From: CALBRZ01 sp964511065
GTDB lineage: Bacteria; Planctomycetota; Planctomycetia; Pirellulales; S012-138
Assembly: GCA_964511065.1 (NCBI GenBank)
Contig: CAZEEG010000055.1
Location: 1 to 37,915, forward strand
DNA length: 37,915 bases
Direction of reading: 5' to 3'
The notes under the pieces were generated by a model. It saw only the letters and a list, made by a program, of their open reading frames with translations. It did no database searches and had not been told where the DNA came from. Made by a program: the position numbers and the translations under genes. Position 1 is the stretch's first letter, and each line of letters begins with the position of its first letter. Positions 25,446 through 33,133 of the stretch are shown here, in pieces.

Positions 25446-25979
25446 GTGGCAAGTGTTCCGATGGCACCCCCGACTTCATCACGGCAGTTGGAAACCGATC
25501 TGCCGCTCTCCCGCGGCACGGCCTGGATGTACCGGCTACTGGCTGCATCAGCGGCCCTGGTGGTCGTGTTGCCGGCATTTGATACGGGCCGGCAGTTGCT
25601 GCTGGGAACCCATCACCTCCGCACGGGACATTTCTGGGCCTGGGCCGCGCTGCAACCGCTGCCCTCGATGTACAACTTCGGCAACCAGGTTTGGATCAGC
25701 GAAACAGCGCTTAGCGAAGCTCAACGTGCCGGCCTCCAAGAATTGCCGTCGGAGGCCAGTACCCAATGGGTGAACCATTACCCCACCCGCATGATGACCT
25801 TCGGAACGCAGCGGGCTGCCTTGTCGCATGATCCGCGTACGTTGCATTTCTATCTCCGCAGCCGGTTCGGGCCGAATGGGCTCGACACGCATTATGCCTT
25901 GGTGCCGCAGCACACCGGCGTGACGAGCCGGGCCGTGGTCGTGAAGCGATTGCCGCTTGAGGAGTCAGGGCAACCGTGA
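25446..25979 (+). CDS. Hypothetical single-pass membrane protein, partner of HTTM-like gene
   Basis: A 177-aa protein without a recognised family. One hydrophobic helix (about residues 28-46) anchors it near the N terminus, and the rest, about 130 residues, should be outside the membrane. This exposed part has many His, Tyr and aromatic residues. Start is GTG 25446 or ATG 25461 (residue 6); neither has a strong Shine-Dalgarno. The stop codon TGA overlaps the GTG of the next gene as GTGA (25976-25979), so translation of the two is probably coupled and the products likely form a complex. The function is unknown. Confidence 0.78.
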   Translation: MASVPMAPPTSSRQLETDLPLSRGTAWMYRLLAASAALVVVLPAFDTGRQLLLGTHHLRTGHFWAWAALQPLPSMYNFGNQVWISETALSEAQRAGLQELPSEASTQWVNHYPTRMMTFGTQRAALSHDPRTLHFYLRSRFGPNGLDTHYALVPQHTGVTSRAVVVKRLPLEESGQP

Positions 25980-26848
25980 ACGCGACGATCCTGTCACCTG
26001 CCGAATGCCCACCGCCGCGCGCTGGCAACATCGCGAGCAAGCCCGCGGTCTGCCCATTGGAACTGGCCGCGACCGGCCTGGGGCCCGCCTTCAAGGTGGC
26101 CTTGGCCTTCTGGATGGCGGGCTGGCTGGTCAAGGTGCATTTCTTCTGGCCCTATTTCACCTGGATCTGCCTCGATTACCCCCTGGTATTCGACTTCTTC
26201 CCGGCCTGGGCGGCGTCCCCCTGGGTTTCCTTGGCGGCCTATGTCGCGCCGCTGGCGGCCGGATTGGTGGCGATGGGGAGTGCCCGGCCGCAAGTTTGGC
26301 GCTGGGCGGCCGTTACCCTGGCCGTGGGTTCGCTGGTACTGTGCGTTCACCAGAACAGCTACAACGACGCCACATTCATCACGTCGTTCTGGGCCGCATT
26401 GTGGATGCTGTGGCTGGCAACGCGCGCTCCAGGCTCGCCCGAGGTCGCACGGCACGGCCCCGTGCTGGCGCAGGCCGTTATTTCGCTGATGTTCCTGGGC
26501 GGGGCCATCGGCAAGCTCACGCCTGACTACTGGGACGGCACCGCCTTCTACCACATTTACTTTCAGCAGAAGTCCAACTTCATCTACCCCTGGCTGCGGG
26601 AGTATCTCACCGAAGAGAACCTGCGGACACTGGCTGCCGTGTTCTCCCGGGTCGTGATCTTCAGCGAACTGGCCGTGGCGGCGCTGGTGTGCTTGGCCTC
26701 AAGGCGGACGCTGCAATGGTCGGCCGTGGCGATGCTGTTTGTGGTGATAATTTCCACCAGCTACCTGTTTTCTGTCATGGGCAGCCTGGTCGGCGTGGCC
26801 CTCGCCGGTGCGCGGTTGCAACGAGAACAGCCGGGCGATTGCCCATGA
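25976..26848 (+). CDS. HTTM-like multi-pass membrane protein
   Basis: A 290-aa integral membrane protein with about seven hydrophobic stretches (about 36-58, 64-78, 82-100, 108-125, 133-149, 161-180, 219-241 and 247-278, some of which may be half-helices). The loop GKLTPDYWDGTAFYHIYF resembles the conserved region of the HTTM (vitamin K-dependent carboxylase-like) membrane family, which gives the tentative call. It starts with GTG 25976 overlapping the previous stop by four bases. It converges with the TVP38 gene across only 18 bp. The substrate is unknown, and HTTM is a best guess, not a confirmed match. Confidence 0.72.
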   Translation: MNATILSPAECPPPRAGNIASKPAVCPLELAATGLGPAFKVALAFWMAGWLVKVHFFWPYFTWICLDYPLVFDFFPAWAASPWVSLAAYVAPLAAGLVAMGSARPQVWRWAAVTLAVGSLVLCVHQNSYNDATFITSFWAALWMLWLATRAPGSPEVARHGPVLAQAVISLMFLGGAIGKLTPDYWDGTAFYHIYFQQKSNFIYPWLREYLTEENLRTLAAVFSRVVIFSELAVAALVCLASRRTLQWSAVAMLFVVIISTSYLFSVMGSLVGVALAGARLQREQPGDCP

Positions 26849-26866
26849 AGGGCTTGCAGACACCCA

Positions 26867-27634
26867 TCAAGGCTGGACGGAATGGCTGTCATCGAAAGCC
26901 TGGCTGGCCGGTATCAGTCCGGCCGCTTCGGCCTGGGACAACGCCGCCTTGTGCCTCGCCTGGCCGGCCATCTTCTTCAGTACCAAAAGCACGATCAACA
27001 CATACACCGCACACGCGGCCAGCAGCGGATACAGCAGGTGCGGGAATGCCGTGAGCAGTTCGTCGGCCAGGTAGCTTTGGACAAAGCACAGCGGAGCTAT
27101 GCCGAAGGCAGTTCCGGCCATCACCTTCCAGGTGGCCATGGGAGTAAGCCCGGCCGCGTACGATACCAGATCGGACGAAGTCAGGGGGTTCACGCGCAGC
27201 AGCGCGACGATCCACAGGCCGCGGCGGTCTAACTGATCGGCGTAGCGCTGCCAGGTGCCGCTAGCGGCCATCTTGCGGATGAAGCGTTCGCCAAAAATCC
27301 GGGTCAACCCGCAGGCGATCCCGGCCCCCAGGGAATTGCCGATGGTGGACAGCACGCCGCCCCAAAAGCCGCCAAACACGATACCGCCGGGAGCATACAG
27401 CATGGCGCCGGGCAGGGGAGCCACAACGACTTCGACGGTGACGAACGCCACGTATGCCGCCGGCGCGGCTGGCCCCAGATCGAGAAAGAAGGCCCGCAGC
27501 GTAGTCAACTTTTCAGCGGCAGAGTATTCCGACGAAAGCAGCGTGGCCGCCAATCCCCCGCTGGCATACGACCAGCCCACCCCTATCAACAACAGCAGGG
27601 CCAAGGCCAAGACACACCAACGGGCTTTGTTCAC
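26867..27634 (-). CDS. TVP38/TMEM64 (DedA-like) membrane protein
   Basis: A 255-aa protein of the SNARE-associated/DedA superfamily of inner-membrane proteins, thought to act in lipid translocation or envelope homeostasis. Hydrophobic helices occur near the N terminus (CVLALALLLLIGVGWSY), at PAAYVAFVTVEVVVAP, in the Gly-rich block PGGIVFGGFWGGVLSTIGNSLG and near the C terminus. The segment LRVNPLTSSDLVSYAAGL corresponds to the family motif with proline and glycine. GTG 27634 is preferred because AAGG lies 5 nt upstream; TTG 27646 is an alternative in frame. It is downstream of the acyl-CoA synthetase on the same strand, about 200 bp away. Confidence 0.9.
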   Translation of the reverse strand: MNKARWCVLALALLLLIGVGWSYASGGLAATLLSSEYSAAEKLTTLRAFFLDLGPAAPAAYVAFVTVEVVVAPLPGAMLYAPGGIVFGGFWGGVLSTIGNSLGAGIACGLTRIFGERFIRKMAASGTWQRYADQLDRRGLWIVALLRVNPLTSSDLVSYAAGLTPMATWKVMAGTAFGIAPLCFVQSYLADELLTAFPHLLYPLLAACAVYVLIVLLVLKKMAGQARHKAALSQAEAAGLIPASQAFDDSHSVQP

Positions 27635-27763
27635 AGTGGCCTTCAAGGCAGGTCCAAGATTCCAACGGGTATCGTGGGTGTAATATCAGTACTGGTTCGG
27701 TGGCAGCATCTGTTGAGTTGCTGTGGCTTCGCCGGTCTGAAGCCCAGGCTGCTACCAAGCGTT

Positions 27764-27786
27764 GGGGGCGGCGACCGATCGCCCCC
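27764..27786 (-). other. GC-rich stem-loop after the acyl-CoA synthetase gene
   Basis: GGGGGCG (27764-27770) pairs with CGCCCCC (27780-27786) around a 9-nt loop, 52 bp beyond the stop codon of the minus-strand ligase gene. No U-tract follows. It may slow or end transcription before the TVP38 gene, or protect the transcript's 3' end. Confidence 0.3.
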
Positions 27787-27837
27787 CGCGCGGTGTGCGC
27801 AATGCCGACGGCACGGGGCAGCCTCGGCTGCGGACAT

Positions 27838-29487
27838 CTACCCCGGCCGGTTGTAGGTGGCTTGGATCGTCGCCGCATAGCGCTTGGCGATCTCGTCCCG
27901 GCGCAGCTTCAGCGTCGGCGTGAGCAGGCCATTTTCCACCGTGAACGGCTCAGGCAACAGGGCAAAGCGGCCCACTTGCTCAAAGCTGGCGAGATCAACA
28001 AGCCGGGCCTTCACGCGCTGGGCCACCAGCGCGGCCACGGCCGGATCGTGCTGCCAGTCTTCCGGTAGCGATTGGCCCTGCTGTTCGAGCGCCCCGGCCA
28101 ACGTGGCCTGATCCAACACCAGCAGCGCGACCAGGTAGTTGCGGCCATCGCCGACCACCATCGCCTGCTGGATCAGCGGGTCTTGGCACAGCCGCTCCTC
28201 GATCACGACCGGGGCGATGTTCTTGCCGGCGGCGGTAACGATGATCTCTTTCTTGCGGCCGGTAATGTAGAGATAGCCTTCGTCATCCAGTCGCCCCAGG
28301 TCGCCCGTGGCCAGCCAACCGTCGCGCATGACCGCGGCCGTGGCATCCTCCCGCCGCCAGTAGCCCTGCATGACGTGCGGGCCACGCGTCAGAATCTCGC
28401 CGTCCTCGGCAATGCGGACCTCAACGCCGGCAATCGGCCGTCCCACGCTGCCGATCTTCTCGGGCTTGTCCGAAACCGTAATCACTGGCGAGGTTTCGGT
28501 CAGCCCATAGCCTTGCACCAGGTACAGCCCTTGCTTGCGGTAGAAGTTGGCTACGTGGTCGGGCAGCGCGGCTCCACCCGAGCAGCACATCCGGATGCGG
28601 CCCCCCAGCAATTGGACGGCGGCCCCGGGCGTATCGCCCACGCCCTGGTCGATCAGGAACCGCATCACCTTCTCGAAGAAGTACGGCACGCCGTTCAGGA
28701 GCGTCGGCGAGACCTGGTTGCAATCGCCCAAGATGGTGTCACGGCTTTCGGCCAATGCCAGCACGATGTCGGGCCAGACCAGCCAGGTGTACAAGTCGGC
28801 GGTTCGGGCGAACACGTGCGACAGCGGCAACCAGCACAACCGCACATCGCCCGGCTCAAGCTGAAAAACCTCGCACGACCCTTGCGCGTTGCTAGCGAGA
28901 TTGCCGTGGCTGAGCATCACGCCCTTGGGCTCTCCAGTTGTACCCGAGGTGTAAATCAATGTCGCCAACGAATCTTCGGTTAGCGAATCGGCCGCGGCCT
29001 GCAGCATGGCTTCACCACGGCGAGGGTCTGCCGCTTGCTGCAAGGCCGACAGCGCCAACACCGGCCGGCCGGCCAGCGGCTGGTGGATCGGATCGAACGA
29101 CACCAGCGGCAGCCGGTCGGGCAGCGCCAGTGCCAGCAGTTTTTCCGCCTGAACGGGTCCAGAGAGCAACAGCAGCGAAGGATCGCTATCGCGTACCTGC
29201 CAGGCAATCTGCTGCCCCGCCAGCGAAGCATGGATCGGTACGTGGACCGCCTGGCAAACATATGCGGCCAGGTCGCAGACGATCCATTCCAGACGATTGA
29301 CCGAGGCTTGAGCGATGCGGTCGCCGGGCTGCACGCCGAGCGATTCAAAGGCGGCGGCCGTGCGAAACACCAACTCACCCAGGGCTTCCCAGGTCAGGGT
29401 TTCGAAGTTGTCGTTTTCGTCCTTGACTTGCAAGGCCGGCTGCGCGGCAGCCTGGAGGCGTTGTTGAAAAAAGGTAAGCAGGTTCAC
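27838..29487 (-). CDS. Long-chain acyl-CoA synthetase (AMP-dependent)
   Basis: A 549-aa adenylate-forming ligase that activates a carboxylic acid with ATP and couples it to CoA. Motifs are YTSGTTGEPKG (179-189, the phosphate-binding loop), a QGYGLTETSP segment (A5), TGDLGRLDDEGYLYITGRKKEI (A7-A8) and a lysine-rich end, matching the fatty-acid/long-chain group. The start is GTG 29487, because the family N terminus begins with NLLTFFQQRL and the frame upstream overlaps the ankyrin gene out of register. The GTG shares four bases (GTGA) with the stop of the ankyrin gene, so the two are translationally coupled. It is cytoplasmic or membrane-associated; the chain length is unknown. Confidence 0.92.
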   Translation of the reverse strand: MNLLTFFQQRLQAAAQPALQVKDENDNFETLTWEALGELVFRTAAAFESLGVQPGDRIAQASVNRLEWIVCDLAAYVCQAVHVPIHASLAGQQIAWQVRDSDPSLLLLSGPVQAEKLLALALPDRLPLVSFDPIHQPLAGRPVLALSALQQAADPRRGEAMLQAAADSLTEDSLATLIYTSGTTGEPKGVMLSHGNLASNAQGSCEVFQLEPGDVRLCWLPLSHVFARTADLYTWLVWPDIVLALAESRDTILGDCNQVSPTLLNGVPYFFEKVMRFLIDQGVGDTPGAAVQLLGGRIRMCCSGGAALPDHVANFYRKQGLYLVQGYGLTETSPVITVSDKPEKIGSVGRPIAGVEVRIAEDGEILTRGPHVMQGYWRREDATAAVMRDGWLATGDLGRLDDEGYLYITGRKKEIIVTAAGKNIAPVVIEERLCQDPLIQQAMVVGDGRNYLVALLVLDQATLAGALEQQGQSLPEDWQHDPAVAALVAQRVKARLVDLASFEQVGRFALLPEPFTVENGLLTPTLKLRRDEIAKRYAATIQATYNRPG

Positions 29488-30674
29488 GGCTGGGCCTTGT
29501 GATGCTTGCGAAGAACCTCGGCCACGCCGTCGAACATCTTGGCCTCGGCGATTGCCAACGGGGTGCGGCCACGCTGATCCTTGGCGGCGGCATCGGCTCC
29601 GGCGGCCAACAAGGCCGCGGCGGCCTTGGGACGATCGCCGGCTGCCGCCAGGTGCAGCGGCGTGGCCCCGTCGCTGTCTTTGGCGTTGGGGTTCGCCTTG
29701 TGCTTCAGGAGCAACCGGCATAGCGCATCATACCCCAGGTAGGCAGCCACGTGCAGCGGAGTCCGGCCGTCCTGATCGGCAGCATCCACGGCGGCCTTTC
29801 CGTCCTCGATCAGAATCGTGGCGGCCGGGAGATGCTCTTCATACACCGCCACATACAGCGGCGTTAGCTTGTCGCCGTTGGCCGCGTTGGCATTGGCCTT
29901 GTGACGCAGCAGCAGCTTGATGATGTCCGTCCGGTTTTCAGAAGCCGCGACATGCAGTGGCGTATCGCCCGAGAGCGAAGCCGCATCGACTTTGGCCCCC
30001 GCCTTGAGCAATGCCCCGACGACTTCGGCCTGGCCCTTGGCGGCCGGTACGTGCAGCGGCGTGTAACCTTGGGCATTGGCGGCGTTCACATTGGCCTTGT
30101 GGCGAACGAGCAGGTCGATCAATTTCACGTTGCGAAAAATGGCGGCCATATGCAGCGGCGTATCGCCCTCGCGGTCGGGCGCGTTCACGTCGGCCTTGCT
30201 TTGGAGCAGGGCCTCGGCCAGTTTTTCCTGCCCATCTGCAGCGGCAAAATACAGCGGGGTGCGGCCCTCGGCATCGGCGATGGTAGCGCTGGCACCTCTT
30301 TCGAGGAGGTACATCGCCACGGCTGCTTTCCCTGCCGCGGCGGCCGTCAGCAGCGGCGTGGAATCGTCGACCTTGGCGTCGATTTCGGCCCCCTTCTCCA
30401 GCAGTAGCTTCACGGCAGCGAGGTGTCCCCGATTGGCGGCAACGAACAGCGGTGTCTCGCCGATCTGGCTGCGTGCGTTGGCTGTCTTGGGATCGTCGGC
30501 CAGCAGGGCCGCTAACCGCTCCACGTCGCCGGCGGCCGCGGCCCGATGAATCTCGCCCGCCATCCCCCAGGCTGCGGCCAGCGAAACGGCCCCCAGCACG
30601 AAGGCAAAGGACGCAACCTTTGCCAGTTGCCAGAAGGGCCGCGCCGCTGCTTGCCGTTTGGGAACCTGGTTCAT
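29484..30674 (-). CDS. Ankyrin-repeat protein with N-terminal membrane/signal segment
   Basis: A 396-aa protein. Residues 14-38 are a hydrophobic segment, either a signal peptide or an anchor, so the repeats likely face the periplasm. From about residue 42 it consists of ten regular ankyrin repeats and a degenerate first one, seen from motifs GETPL, DSTPL, GRTPL, GDTPL, GYTPL, GDTPL, KLTPL, GRTPL, GATPL and GRTPL, each about 33 residues apart. Such solenoids bind other proteins. ATG 30674 is chosen because AAGGAG lies 9 nt upstream; the frame runs open to 31028 but that region overlaps the hydrolase gene. Its stop overlaps the start of the acyl-CoA synthetase. A functional link to lipid metabolism is inference from coupling. 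Confidence 0.9.
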   Translation of the reverse strand: MNQVPKRQAAARPFWQLAKVASFAFVLGAVSLAAAWGMAGEIHRAAAAGDVERLAALLADDPKTANARSQIGETPLFVAANRGHLAAVKLLLEKGAEIDAKVDDSTPLLTAAAAGKAAVAMYLLERGASATIADAEGRTPLYFAAADGQEKLAEALLQSKADVNAPDREGDTPLHMAAIFRNVKLIDLLVRHKANVNAANAQGYTPLHVPAAKGQAEVVGALLKAGAKVDAASLSGDTPLHVAASENRTDIIKLLLRHKANANAANGDKLTPLYVAVYEEHLPAATILIEDGKAAVDAADQDGRTPLHVAAYLGYDALCRLLLKHKANPNAKDSDGATPLHLAAAGDRPKAAAALLAAGADAAAKDQRGRTPLAIAEAKMFDGVAEVLRKHHKAQP

Positions 30675-30972
30675 GGCCGCTGCTCCTTCAGGACTGGGGG
30701 GGTAATGCTTGGCACGAAGCGGCGAGGATCGTAGCCGCCAATACGATGCTGTTCCTGACCGCTGCGCGAAGAGGCTGCTAACCGCCGGAGCGGTGAGGAA
30801 CCATGATCGCGGCCGGCCTGGCCGCAGGTGCAACGCAACCGTACACGCAGTTGCCAGACGTTGCTGCCGGCGCCGAGCGGACCAGCAACCGCGGCAAACA
30901 GCCTGCCAAGCACCGGGCCGCATGCCATCCGTGGCAGCATACGGCTGGTGTCGGCAATCGCGGACGTTCCCA

Positions 30973-31779
30973 CTAGTCGGCCTGCCGGACTTGAGCCAGC
31001 AGCCACGACCAAAACTCGGGATTGTCATAGGTCGCGGTCCAGGAATTGTGTCCTACCCCTTCGTAGCTGGTGAACTTGACGTTGCTGCCGGCTTCCTTCA
31101 GGGCGGCGACCATCGCTTCGGTGGCCGAGTAAGGAACCGCCCGATCGGCCGTGCCGTGGAAGGTCCAGATCGGCAAATGGCGAATGGCCTTGGCAGTGGC
31201 GGGATCGCCGACGCCGCAAATCGGCGCGGCGGCCGCAAACCGCTTGGGCTGTGCGGCGATCAAATCCCAGGTACCACGTCCGCCCATCGAAAGGCCGGTC
31301 ACGTAAATACGCTTGGAATCAACCCGCAGTTCCTTCTCCACGTGGTCCAGCAGGTTTCCCAGGGCTTTCACATCCCAGCGCTGGCCGCTGGGGCACTGCG
31401 GGGAAACCACGATTGCGGGCAGGTCCTTGGTTTCGGCCAACTTGGGCGGTCCATGGACCTTGACCAGTTCCAGATTATCGCCGCGTTCGCCGGCACCGTG
31501 CAGGAAGAGGATCAGCGGGAACTTTTTCTGCTGCTGCTGTTCGTACTCGGCTGGCAGGTACAGCAGGTATCGCAATTCCATCTCGCCATCGGCCGACTTC
31601 ACCTTGACCGATTTCTCGGCCTGGCGTTTGGAACCGTCGGCCGCATCCAGCGTGCTGCTGGGAGCCAGCGCGGCCCAGCTAAAGACCGCCACGGCCAGGG
31701 CCACTCGGGCGGGAATTGCCGCGGGGCCGGCAAGTTGGAAAACCCCAGCGGAAAAACGGCACAAGGAACTCAGTGTCAT
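30973..31779 (-). CDS. Secreted alpha/beta hydrolase (prolyl oligopeptidase/PHB-depolymerase type)
   Basis: A 268-aa exported serine hydrolase. A hydrophobic segment (about 24-42) serves as signal peptide. The alpha/beta fold shows the oxyanion block LFLHGAGERGDN, the nucleophile elbow G-L-S164-M-G-G, the acid D212 in HGTADRAVP and the base H244 in GVGHNSW. The catalytic triad is complete. The family splits ester or peptide bonds in small or polymeric substrates; the specific one cannot be read from sequence. ATG 31779 places the signal near the N terminus; the upstream ATG at 31875 is less likely. It lies 298 bp before the ankyrin gene on the same strand, so co-transcription is uncertain. 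Confidence 0.92.
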   Translation of the reverse strand: MTLSSLCRFSAGVFQLAGPAAIPARVALAVAVFSWAALAPSSTLDAADGSKRQAEKSVKVKSADGEMELRYLLYLPAEYEQQQQKKFPLILFLHGAGERGDNLELVKVHGPPKLAETKDLPAIVVSPQCPSGQRWDVKALGNLLDHVEKELRVDSKRIYVTGLSMGGRGTWDLIAAQPKRFAAAAPICGVGDPATAKAIRHLPIWTFHGTADRAVPYSATEAMVAALKEAGSNVKFTSYEGVGHNSWTATYDNPEFWSWLLAQVRQAD

Positions 31780-32268
31780 GGGTGGATCGCCTCGGCGGTT
31801 GGGACGACTCAGGGGGGATGCCAAAACAGGTAAAGTGGCCATCCTGGCGAGGATCGAAAGCCTATGGGCAGCCACTTGCCTGCGTCTTCCGCGGCGTCAC
31901 AAGGATACCGCCACGGCCGGGAGTGATTTTCCCCAGCCTGACGGGCCGGTGCAAGAGTTTGACGGCCCTCCCTGCACGGCAAGTGTCGCTCTATGAAGAA
32001 CCTCAGCGTGATCGGGCGTCGCTGGCCCCGGCCAAGCGGTGGGCCGCGGGGGGGAACCGCCCCCTGTGCCAATGCTTGCAATCGCCCCCCGGTCTGTTAT
32101 CGTTCTGGCTTGATGTTCGAGGGTCGCATTCCTGCCGCCGCGGAAGGACCAGCCATCGCATCCAACCTGGTTGCCGGTCATCCTTTAGCCATCTCAGCCC
32201 CAGCGGCAAGGCTTCGGTCGGCACAAATCTGCATCTGACACGAGTTCTTGTGAAAAGGGAGTGGCATC
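31780..32268. promoter_or_regulatory. Divergent region upstream of fae
   Basis: A 489-bp gap separating the minus-strand hydrolase from fae. It must hold promoters for both. The only open frames (for example plus 31716-32288) lack a ribosome-binding site and known features. A clear AAGGGAG sits 7 nt before the fae ATG. No operator or riboswitch is visible. Confidence 0.45.
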
Positions 32269-32766
32269 ATGTCCATGTACATCGGTGAGGCACTGGTCGG
32301 CGAAGGCAATGAGATCGCCCATATTGACCTGTTGATCGGCAGCAAGGATGGGCCGGTCGGGAATGCGTTTGCCAACGCATTGGCGCGGCAGAGTGAAGGT
32401 CACAGCAACCTGCTGGCCGTGCTCACGCCGAACCTGGCCGTGAAGCCAGCGACCGTGATGATTACCAAGGTCACGATCAAGGGTGCCAAGCAGGCCACGC
32501 AGATGTTCGGCCCGGCCCAGGCCGCGGTCGCCAAGGCAGTAGCTGACTGTGTGGCCGATGGGGTCATTCCCAAGGACCAGGCTGAAGACCTGGTGATTGT
32601 CGCCGGCGTGTTCATCCACTGGCAGGCCGAGGACGACAAGAAGATCTATCAGTTCAACTACGAAGCCACCAAGATGGCGATTGCCAACGCCATGCAAGGC
32701 AAACCGACCGTCGATGAGATGATCGCCGGTAAGGAAAGCGCGGCCCACCCGTTCCGCGGTTTCTAG
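32269..32766 (+). CDS. fae: Formaldehyde-activating enzyme
   Basis: A 165-aa protein with the strongly conserved Fae sequence, including EGNEIAHIDLLIGSKDGPVG with the catalytic histidine (H18 here), NLLAVLTPNLAVKP, and a C-terminal helix region. Fae joins free formaldehyde with tetrahydromethanopterin to give methylene-H4MPT, the entry step of the methanopterin-linked C1 pathway, in the cytoplasm. Planctomycetes are among the bacteria that carry this pathway. ATG 32269 has AAGGGAG upstream; ATG 32275 is also possible. The gene stands alone with its own terminator, so other pathway genes must be elsewhere. The function is clear although the organism may use it for formaldehyde detoxification and not growth on C1 compounds. 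Confidence 0.97.
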   Translation: MSMYIGEALVGEGNEIAHIDLLIGSKDGPVGNAFANALARQSEGHSNLLAVLTPNLAVKPATVMITKVTIKGAKQATQMFGPAQAAVAKAVADCVADGVIPKDQAEDLVIVAGVFIHWQAEDDKKIYQFNYEATKMAIANAMQGKPTVDEMIAGKESAAHPFRGF

Positions 32767-32799
32767 CGTCTTCGGCCGCTCCTTCGATAGGACATGCTG

Positions 32800-32845
32800 G
32801 CCCTGGTACGGCTTACGTCAGTACAGCCGCGCCAGGGCTTTTCTT
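32800..32845 (+). terminator. Rho-independent terminator of fae
   Basis: GCCCTGG-ta-CGGC (32800-32812) pairs with GCCG-cg-CCAGGGC (32826-32838): stems of 7 and 4 bp with a 2x2 internal loop, then TTTTCTT. It lies 34 bp after the fae stop codon. The rest of 32767-33103 is non-coding, with no recognisable gene. Confidence 0.75.
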
Positions 32846-33103
32846 GTGCGCCGTCAGTAGCCACGCGCTGTCGGAGCCACGCGCCGCCAGCAGCCATACC
32901 ACCGGCGATCCTCTTTTTTGGCACCTGAGCACCGAATGGCCGCTTGATGCCGCGGCCGTTCCGCCAGTACCTGGCTGAACGCGCGGGAAAACGGATGACT
33001 TGCGGTGTCGAGCCTTCAACGATCGCACCTTGACGGTGCCGCACTCAAGCAGCGCACGGAAGCCGCCACGTGCGGGGCGCATGCTCTCTTTCTCTATGTT
33101 GCT

Positions 33104-33133
33104 GCCGCCTTGATCCCTCGGGATCGAGGCGGC
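33104..33133 (-). terminator. Hairpin abutting the M3 peptidase stop codon
   Basis: GCCGCCTTGATCC (33104-33116) pairs with GGATCGAGGCGGC (33121-33133), a 13-bp stem with one wobble pair and a 4-nt loop. It begins directly next to the TAA stop (33134-33136) of the minus-strand peptidase. No U-tract follows, so it is a weak or Rho-assisted terminator, or an mRNA 3'-end protector. Confidence 0.5.

Noticed and set aside
29484..30674. Ankyrin protein as a host-directed effector
   Set aside because: It is in an operon with a fatty-acid ligase in a free-living-type genome and no secretion system is visible.
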